A stretch of 64,000 bases of DNA, taken from contig NC_092406.1 in NCBI RefSeq assembly GCF_009017415.1, positions 4,774,001 through 4,838,000 of the forward strand, written 5' to 3'. Within the stretch, counting starts at the first letter, position 1. The number at the start of each line of letters is the position of its first letter. Below, piece after piece: positions 56,903-64,000 of the stretch. Below the pieces are notes generated by a model, which ran no database searches, was not told the DNA's origin, and saw only the letters and a program-made list of their open reading frames with translations. The translations under genes were made by a program, and so were the position numbers. This stretch comes from Aspergillus flavus (taxonomy: Eukaryota > Ascomycota > Eurotiomycetes > Eurotiales > Aspergillaceae).

Positions 56903-59362
56903 ATGGCTAGCCAATTGATGGGTGATGCCCTTCATCAACTTATCCGTATGTCTCCTCCCAACCATTCTTCCAACGTTTTGCTGCCAAGGGCACTCTCACT
57001 TGTTACTGTCACTGCGTCAGCGAACCTAGTCTCTGTGCCACATTATGTGACATATGCCCGAGGAATTGAACGCGCCATGGCTGACTGTTTCATGCTTTGC
57101 TTTGCTAGGGAGAGCTGCGGACTCCGAATCCGATCCTGACGAAGGTGCGCACTGAACTGCCTAATATCCGGTCATAACACTACTTTCTAACTATGATGGG
57201 CTTGCACAGATGCTCCGGAAGCTGGCACCAAGGAGTTCTTCAGCTCTTGGGCGCTCTTTATTCTGATTATGCTCTTGATGTTTGCGCTATTCACCAGTTA
57301 CATTCTCCAGCAGAAGAAGATCCAAGCTGTCCATGAAACTGTCCTTTCTATTTTTGCTGGTGTGTTTATTCTTCCGCAATCAACACAAGTATTTGTGTAA
57401 TTGGCGTCTCACGGGTGCTATAGGTATGTTTGTCGGATTGATCATTCGGTTGAGTCCCGAATCGCCCATTCAGGACAGCGTCACATTCGACTACCAGTTC
57501 TTCTTCAACCTCCTTCTTCCTCCAATCATTCTGGCCTCGGGGTACGAGCTACACCAGGCAAACTTTTTTCGAAATATTGGCACTATTCTTACCTTTGCGT
57601 TCGCGGGGACCTTCATCTCGGCTATCGTGCTGGGACTTGTTTTGTTTGTCTGGACGCGGATTCCGCTGGACGGCTTGAACATTTCTTTTGTTGAAGCTAT
57701 CTCTGTAGGTGCTACACTCTCTGCGACGGATCCGGTTACTATCCTCGCCATCTTCAACCTGTATAAAGTCGAGCCAAAGCTTTACACCGTTATCTTCGGC
57801 GAGTCGATTTTGAATGATGCAATCGCGATTGTCTTGTTTGAGACCGCACAGAAGTATGCCGACAGCGATGCAGGCTCTCTGACTGTTCTCAATCTGTTTG
57901 AGGCCATCGGTCTTTTCTTGCTTGTTTTCTTTGGCAGCATGCTGGTAGGCATGATTGTGGGTATCATGACCGCACTGGGTCTCAAGCATACACACGTCCG
58001 CCGCGTGCCCAAGATTGAGAGTTGCCTGATTGTTCTTATCGCATATGCCAGTTACTTCTTCTCCAACGGCGTTCGTCTTTCTGGTGAGTAACCGAATTCT
58101 TTCTCCGAATGTTCTAAAACTCACAGTTAATAGGCATTGTCTCCCTTCTATTTTGTGGCATTACATTAAAACATTATGCGTACTATAACATGTCGCGCAG
58201 GACTCAATTAACGACGAAATATCTGTTCCAGGTGATGGCACAATTGTCAGAGAACTTTATCTTTATCTATTTGGGTCTTGATTTGCTTGTTCAAAGGAAT
58301 CTGCAGTTCAAGCCTCTTTTCATCATGGTAGCTGTCTTTGGCATCTGCCTTGCCCGATACCTCGCCGTGTTCCCGCTATCCAAGGCGATCAATTGGTTCA
58401 TTCGCTACAGGGCCCGTCGACGCGGGATGGAAGTGGCAGATGAGTTGCCCTTCGCTTATCAAGCAATGCTCTTTTGGGCCGGGCTTCGTGGGGCTGTTGG
58501 TGTGGCGTTGGCAGCGGGCTTAACTGGTGTCAATGCGCCCGCACTGCGAGCTACGGTACTTGTCGTCGTCGTTCTGACTGTCATTATTTTTGGCGGCACC
58601 ACAGCCCGGATGCTAGAAATCCTTGGTATTAGGACTGGGGTGGTTGAGGAACTCGAATCTGACGATGAATTTGACATCGAAGTTACCAATGGGGGGACGT
58701 ATTATAAACGATCTGATACCGCACTGGGATATACCCCCCGCCGCATGGACTCAACCATCCCCTTGGACGGAGTGCAGCGGAGGGGCCTTGACCGAAACGA
58801 TAGCTATTCAAGCGGCAATAACCGTCGCCCCAGCCCGCCGCCATCTAGTTCGGGCAAAGGTCGGAGACATTCGCGTCTCTATTCCAATGCGTACAGCCAG
58901 AGGGACACGCAAACAACCCGCGACCGTTCATCCACAGCCACGCTACTTGGCGGTGGCCCTGGAAGTCACAGTGATAGTGCGGGTAGCGAAGATGAGTTCG
59001 GTCTGCGGAGCCACGGTAAGGGCCGAGCGGCGGATGTTGATCAAGTTGATGCCTTTGATATAGACGTGGATGAAGCGCCCTCGGATGATGATCTTCCTCC
59101 TTCAGCTCCCACGGCTTCGCGACTGCGGCGGTCACCATCCCAACCGCCCCAATATTCGGGCTCTTCACAAGCATCTCCTTCTGCGAATGAGTCCCCGTCG
59201 AGGCGAGAGACAGCGCGGAGCGCCAGCCAAGCTATTCGAGATCTCTTTTCGGGAGGGTCATCTGGAGATCATGGCGCGTGGTTCCGGCAACTGGATGAGG
59301 ACTACATCAAACCCCGGCTTTTGTTGGATCAATCGAATCATAAGGGGCCGGGTGCTGTGTAG
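56903..59362 (+). CDS. nhx1: Endosomal/vacuolar Na+(K+)/H+ exchanger Nhx1
   Basis: Exchanges Na+ or K+ for protons across late endosome or prevacuolar membranes, affecting luminal pH and trafficking. Exons: a 43-base first exon (MASQLMGDALHQLI), a second adding RRAADSESDPDED, a third (APEAGTKEFFSSWALFILIM...), then two long ones. Hydrophobic N-terminal helices are followed by the amiloride-binding type motif FFNLLLPPIILASGYELHQ, the antiporter core ISVGATLSATDPVTILAIFN with the ATDP motif, and FGESILNDAIAIVLFE with the ND ion site. Later helices read FLGNG-free AQLSENFIFIYLGLDLLVQ and LFWAGLRGAVGVALAAGLTG. The C-terminal cytosolic tail, about 250 residues, is Ser/Arg/Asp-rich. The total is about 690 residues. 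All transport motifs are present, so it is probably functional. Confidence 0.94.
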
Positions 59363-59631
59363 ACTTTCTTTCATATACCTATAGTTTGCTTTCGATCGTT
59401 TGGTTTCATCACAAGCTTGTAGCTCTTATACTCTTGATATACCAGCCGGCTTTAGGCATGCTGTGTACTTATTTTTGTTTTGCAATTTGGTTGGCTTCGC
59501 AGAGTCTGGAAACTCTGTGAGAGGGTCATGTATACTGAGAAGAATTCATGCAATTGTTTCCTTTATCGCTGAGACATGATTGGGGTCAATCTCTTCAGAC
59601 GAACCTTATTGAAAGAGGGGTTGTTGTTGTT

Positions 59632-59674
<43 letters not shown>

Positions 59675-60030
59675 TCCAATGAAAGGAGTATTGATCTCGT
59701 ACAATAATACAGGGTATGTTTAAGATGTCATTAGAATTTGTCCCGATCATCTCATTTCCCCTCATTTCCTCTCGATACTCAGTCTTATCAACCCAGGCGT
59801 ATTGGTCGCATGACCCGAAGGCCGGGGAAGTAAGGGAAGGGGATAAACACTGCTTATCTACGAAGAGCTTATTTCAGGACAAGCCAGAAGAAGTCCCTGA
59901 ACAACTCTTTTCCCTCCTTCTCCTACTCCTTCCCTCCGGCACCCTATCGAAGCCCTACTACCAGCGTTTTCCTTTTGGTCGGGCATCGTATCTCGTTTTC
60001 GCTTTGTGTTTTTCCTAGGAATCCCAAGCT
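59363..60030. promoter_or_regulatory. Intergenic nhx1 to permease with a 39-T run
   Basis: 3' flank of nhx1 and upstream region of the permease. It contains a GTT-repeat running into a 39-nt T homopolymer at 59633-59671, and a CT-rich patch at about 59905-59940 close to the permease start. Confidence 0.55.
59633..59671. repeat. 39-nt T homopolymer
   Basis: Uninterrupted T run preceded by GTTGTTGTTGTTG, in the nhx1 downstream / permease upstream spacer. Length is likely to be unreliable in the assembly. Confidence 0.9.
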
Positions 60031-62125
60031 ATGGATACCAAGGCTAAGGCTGCTTCGGCAGCAGAAAAAAATGACATCCCAGTGATGTCTGGGGATATGC
60101 AACTTCTGGGTAAGCTCTTTAGGATAATAAGGCTCTAGCCTTATGAAACACCCATGCACACAAACCCCCAAATTGACATTGATCTCGCCAGCCACTCTCG
60201 GTTACAAACAAGAACTGCGAAGGCATTACTCAACGACTCAGGTATTTGCAGTAGCATTCAGTATCATGGGTCTATTGCCTTCTATTGCTTCGACACTGTC
60301 CTTCTCGATACCCGCAGGCCCTGTAGGGATGGTTTGGGTGAATCGATGAATCTCTCCATTTGGAAGACTTTGGCTGACTCATTGAGTAGGGTAAGGCTCT
60401 CTTGGCTCACTCGTGCAACTTTACAAGGGGCTGACAGAGTTGCAGGATGGCTGGCGGCCAGTGTGTTCATCTTTATCGTCGGTCTCGCCATGGTATGTCG
60501 AGTACATCGTCTCTCGCGCCCCGTGCATCAGTCTGACAATCGTTGATCAAGGCCGACCTGGCTTCTGCAATGCCTACGGCGGGAGGCCTTTATTTTTGGA
60601 CACATTATTTCAGTGGAGACAGATGGAAGAACCCTCTGAGCTTTATTGTCGGATACAGTAATACTATCGGTCTCCTCGGCGGAGTCTGCTCTGTGGATTG
60701 TATGTAACCTGTACTATCTGTGCAACAACCGATCGCAATCCTTGTGCCACTGACATCTGCAAATAAGATGGGTTTGCTACTATGCTACTTTCGGTTGTCT
60801 CACTGGCCCATGATGGTAACTGGACTGCCTCTCGTCCAGTCGTGTACGGAACGTACGTGGCCTGCGTCGTCGTCCATGGTGTCATAGCTACCTTCTTTGG
60901 ACGTATCATGCCCAAGATTCAGTCGGCCTGTATTGTGAGCAATGTCGGTCTCGTGCTAGCCACTGTCCTTGCATTACCAATCGGGAAGGCAATCAGGGGC
61001 GGACATATTAACTCGGGTGCCTATATTTTCGGTCATCTTGAAAATCTCACAACCTGGCCCCAAGGTTGGGCGTTCATGCTGGCCTGGCTCTCCCCGATCT
61101 GGACAATTGGGGCATTCGACTCGTGTGTCCACATGAGCGAGGAGGCTACTCATGCGGCGCGTGCTGTACCTCTAGGTATCATCTGGTCTGCAGGCCTCTG
61201 TGGGGCTCTAGGGTTCATCTCCCTTGCAGTAATTGCATCTGTGATTGATGTCAACTTGGACGGTGTATTGAGTACAAACCTTGGCCAACCAATGGCGCAG
61301 GTATGCATGTACAAATACCATAACTCCTCATGCTAGCCCTAATGATACTATAGATCTATTACGACTGCCTCGGAAAAAGCGGTGCCCTTGGCTTTATGAT
61401 AGTAGTGGCAATTGTCCAATTTTGCATGGGACTGAGTCTGGTCCGTCTTCTCTCCACAACATGCATCTATGCCTATCACACCCATAACCCTAACATTGGA
61501 AAACAATACTAAACAGGTGATCGCCGCCTCTCGCCAAAGTTGGGCTTTCTCCCGAGATGGCGCCCTCCCCTTCTCATCATTCTTTCGCAAAGTTAGTAAA
61601 AAGATCCGCTACCAACCCGTACGCATGATTTGGGGCGTCGTAGTGTCCGCTGTCATCGTCGGTCTTCTCTCCATAATCAACAGCGCTGCCTCTAACGCCC
61701 TCTTTTCTCTTGCCGTAGCCGGCAATGATCTCGCTTGGATGATGCCCATCCTCTGCCGGCTGGTCTGGGGACAGGATCGGTTCCACCCTGGCGAATTCTA
61801 TACGGGTCGATTTAGTAAACCGATAGCGGTCACCGCTATCGTGTACTTGGTGTTTGCGATCATCTTATGTATGTTTCCGACTACGGGGCCGGGTCCAACT
61901 CGTAAGTTTTTCCTTTATTTTCTTTCATGGTGTTAATTCGTTCCATTCGAGAAGTTGACTCTTGGTTTAGCGCAGGATATGAACTATACAGTTGTCATCA
62001 ATGGTGCGCTTTGGGGCGGTGCCCTTCTGTATTATGGTCTGTACGCAAGAAAGATATATAAGGGACCTCAGGCGACGGTTGGCTCGTCGTCCAGTCCTTC
62101 CGAGGCAAATCTTGGAGGGTTATGA
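60031..62125 (+). CDS. Amino-acid/GABA-choline-type permease (APC family), with an apparent frameshift
   Basis: An APC-superfamily permease of the UGA4/choline type, which imports GABA, choline or related compounds at the plasma membrane. The N-terminus MDTKAKAASAAEKNDIPVMS joins, after the first intron, to ATLGYKQELRRHYSTTQVFA and the helix FSIMGLLPSIASTLSFSIPA. Then comes GPVGMVW. The next helix, GWLAASVFIFIVGLAM, follows an intron but no GT-AG pair keeps the frame. GTTTGG|GTGAAT with acceptor TTGCAG gives a one-base shift, as if the three G at 60336-60338 had been four. Beyond that the protein is normal: ADLASAMPTAGGLYFWTHYF, SCVHMSEEATHAARAVPLGI, VIAASRQSWAFSRDGALPFS, and a C-terminus at 62125. 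All other introns are in frame. Either a recent disabling mutation, a sequencing error, or a non-standard splice. Confidence 0.85.
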
Positions 62126-62461
62126 TGTGCAGGACACAAGTAGTCGTTGTGGCGTTTTCGAGACGAAACAGACTTTTTCATCGCTAAAAGCGCTACGGAG
62201 CATATGTACGGAGCAAGGAAAGATGAATGCTAAGCACGAGGTAAACGAAACGCTATTAAATTAATATCATGAATTATTACCTATCTACTAGAAGATGCTA
62301 CCCGCCGCCCCGAACCTCACGCATAGGTGCTCTTATCGTATCTTCTGTATCGGCGTTCTTATCTCCTTAATAGTCTGTAGCCGGAGACCCTGAGGAAGAG
62401 ACGATGGAATCTCATAATACTCGTAGCTGTTTTCATTCTATGCGTTATGAACATGTTCCCT
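62126..62461. other. Intergenic between convergent permease and alcohol dehydrogenase
   Basis: 3' flanks; two near-matches to TACGGAGTA around 62195 and 62209. No gene supported. Confidence 0.5.
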
Positions 62462-63663
62462 TCATTCGGGAATCTCGAGCACATAACGGCCGGCGATCTT
62501 GCCTTGCTCTATTTCACATGTTAGCATAGTTCCAAAAAGAGATGAGGGATCTCTCTTTAGGAGTTCAAGGGAAACTAACCCATGAGCTCGAAGATCTTCG
62601 GGAGATCCTGCAATGGTGCAGTCTTGAATGGAGCCTTGATGAGGCCGCGGGCGAAGAAGTCCACAGCCTCCACGCCGTCTTGACGGTTACCGACGTAGCT
62701 TCCCTTGATGTTGATCATACGGACAACGGTATTGAAAACAGGGGCCCTGAGGAAGGCACCGGCGGGCAAACCAATAGCAACGACGGTACCGCGCGAGCGG
62801 ACGTATTCGGCAGCCTGCTGGAAGGGCTTTTCGGCGACGGCAAGAAGTATAACGGCATGTGCACCTAGGCCTTCGGGGGTAGCGGCTTTGACATCTGCAA
62901 CGAGATCTTGGGTCTTAGTGAAGTCGACGTATGCCTATGGGATTGTGTTAGAGAGTGTCTTTATAGTATCAATGAGACGAGGTGGAGGGAGAGGAGTATT
63001 GCATCGACCTACCTCGGCGCCTAGTTGCTCGCACATGGCTTGCTTCTCTTCTCCGCCATCAATGGCCACTACACGGATGCCCATTGCCTTTGCGTACTGC
63101 AACGCCAAAGAACCAAGACCACCACCAGCACCGACGATGGCAACGGTTTGGCCCGGGCGAACACCAGATTCTTTCAGTCCCTTGTAGACCGTGATACCCG
63201 CACAGAGGACGGGGGCGACAGCGTCCAGAGGAACGTTCTTTGGAAGCTTGGAGGCGTGAGTGGCCTTACCAATGGCGTACTGCTGGAAAGTGCCGTCGAC
63301 CGTGTAGCCGGACAAAGAAGCATTCGGACAGAGAGGCTCGTCGGCTTGCTTACAGAATTCACAGGCGAGACAGGATCCATTGAGCCATTTGAGACCAGCG
63401 TGGTCGCCAATCTCGAATTCAGTTACCAGGTCACCCCTGGCGACGACCACACCAGCTCCCTCGTGTCCACCTACGAGGGGCATCTTCACTGGGAGGGGCC
63501 AGTCACCCTTCAAGGCGTGAAGGTCGGTGTGGCAGACGCCCGAGTAGCGAACCTTGACAAGAATCTCATCTGGTCCTGGTTTAGGAACGGGAATCTGCTT
63601 GTAGATGAGCGGACCGCCCTTCTGCTCGGCCACTTGAGCCCACTGCATCTCGGGGATCGACAT
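62462..63663 (-). CDS. alcC: Zinc-dependent alcohol dehydrogenase (AlcC/Adh1 type)
   Basis: Cytosolic NAD-dependent medium-chain ADH that interconverts ethanol and acetaldehyde. Three minus-strand exons join to about 350 residues. The N-terminus is [20 protein letters not shown]. The catalytic zinc region has [18 protein letters not shown] and [15 protein letters not shown], and the structural zinc cysteines are in [17 protein letters not shown]. The NAD-binding Rossmann loop is [20 protein letters not shown], with [10 protein letters not shown] carrying the Asp that favours NAD. The exon after the GAE junction reads [20 protein letters not shown], and the short last exon encodes [15 protein letters not shown]. 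All ligands are present. By recollection, an A. fumigatus alcohol dehydrogenase AlcC sits at the matching end of the same block; the symbol rests on that plus similarity. Confidence 0.93.
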
Positions 63664-64000
63664 TTTGACTTTGGGATCTTGTGTTGAAAGAAAGGGAAGA
63701 AAGGAGGTTGCGGTGGAGTTAGGGTTGATTTACACGATGAGAGAAGTGATGAGAAAGTGAAGTAAGCTGATGGTGAGACGCTGGACAGTTCTTATAGAAG
63801 TCTAGAATCCAAGCAATGGGTGGGGTGACGGTCATCCAACCCGGGAATCTCATAGGCATGACGTCGTATTATAGGGTGGGAATAATAGTGGTGAATGAAG
63901 GTGAATGGTGTTGTAGTGATACACACGCACATCTAGACGGACATATGGAAAACGAGTCACCGGAGAGAGGGAAAGGAAAGGTCAAAAAACCATGAAAGAG
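63664..64000. promoter_or_regulatory. Upstream region of the alcohol dehydrogenase gene
   Basis: Start of the promoter of the minus-strand ADH gene, cut by the window edge. The leader next to the ATG is purine-rich on the plus strand, that is CT-rich on the coding strand, as for strongly expressed fungal genes. No regulator site assigned. Confidence 0.5.

Noticed and set aside
57549..58124. 191-codon antisense frame within nhx1
   Set aside because: Opposite strand of a conserved exchanger exon; codon-bias artefact.

Overview
The window is a piece of a filamentous ascomycete genome, most likely Eurotiales (Aspergillus/Penicillium group). The reasons are: genes broken by short (about 50-120 nt) GT-AG introns, pyrimidine-rich leaders, fungal-specific families (SteA with C-terminal zinc fingers, Ytp1-like protein, fungal RFX, fungal sucrose-type transporter), and a scattered 9-mer TACTCCGTA. 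The gene order (rad23, smp3, skpA, an Mdr1-type ABC transporter ... steA ... alcohol dehydrogenase) matches what I remember of a stretch of Aspergillus fumigatus chromosome 5. That is a recollection to be checked, not a computed result.

Layout. 1-2.1 kb: no supported gene. 2.1-14 kb: a four-helix membrane protein (-), rad23 (+), the GPI mannosyltransferase smp3 (-), skpA (+) and the tiny ribosomal gene rpl39 (-). 14-16.3 kb: long upstream region. 16.3-20.4 kb: full-length ABCB multidrug transporter (+). 20.9-27.7 kb: swi5 (-), Ytp1-like membrane protein (+), SUMO E1 subunit aos1 (-), an unrecognised fungal acidic protein (+). 28.9-34.2 kb: RFX factor (-) and a DHA1-type MFS transporter (-). 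35.8-43.8 kb: a possible cysteine-rich mini-ORF, lsc1 (-), elp3 (+), V-ATPase subunit f (-), his6 (-), faf1 (+). 43.8-50.6 kb: gene-poor, low-complexity DNA with one doubtful ORF. 50.6-63.7 kb: steA (+), a sucrose/alpha-glucoside-type transporter (+), the endosomal Na+/H+ exchanger nhx1 (+), an amino-acid/GABA-type permease with an apparent frameshift (+), and an alcohol dehydrogenase (-).

The genes are mostly conserved housekeeping and regulatory functions, not a pathway cluster. Several pairs share short divergent promoters (his6/faf1, lsc1/elp3, swi5/ytp1, aos1/unknown). I see no mobile element, biosynthetic cluster, CRISPR or tRNA that I can support. The most useful results are small multi-exon genes that simple ORF scanning misses (V-ATPase f, swi5, rpl39), an apparent GC-AG intron carrying a 61-nt homopolymer in his6, a reading-frame break in the permease gene, and an over-represented intergenic 9-mer.
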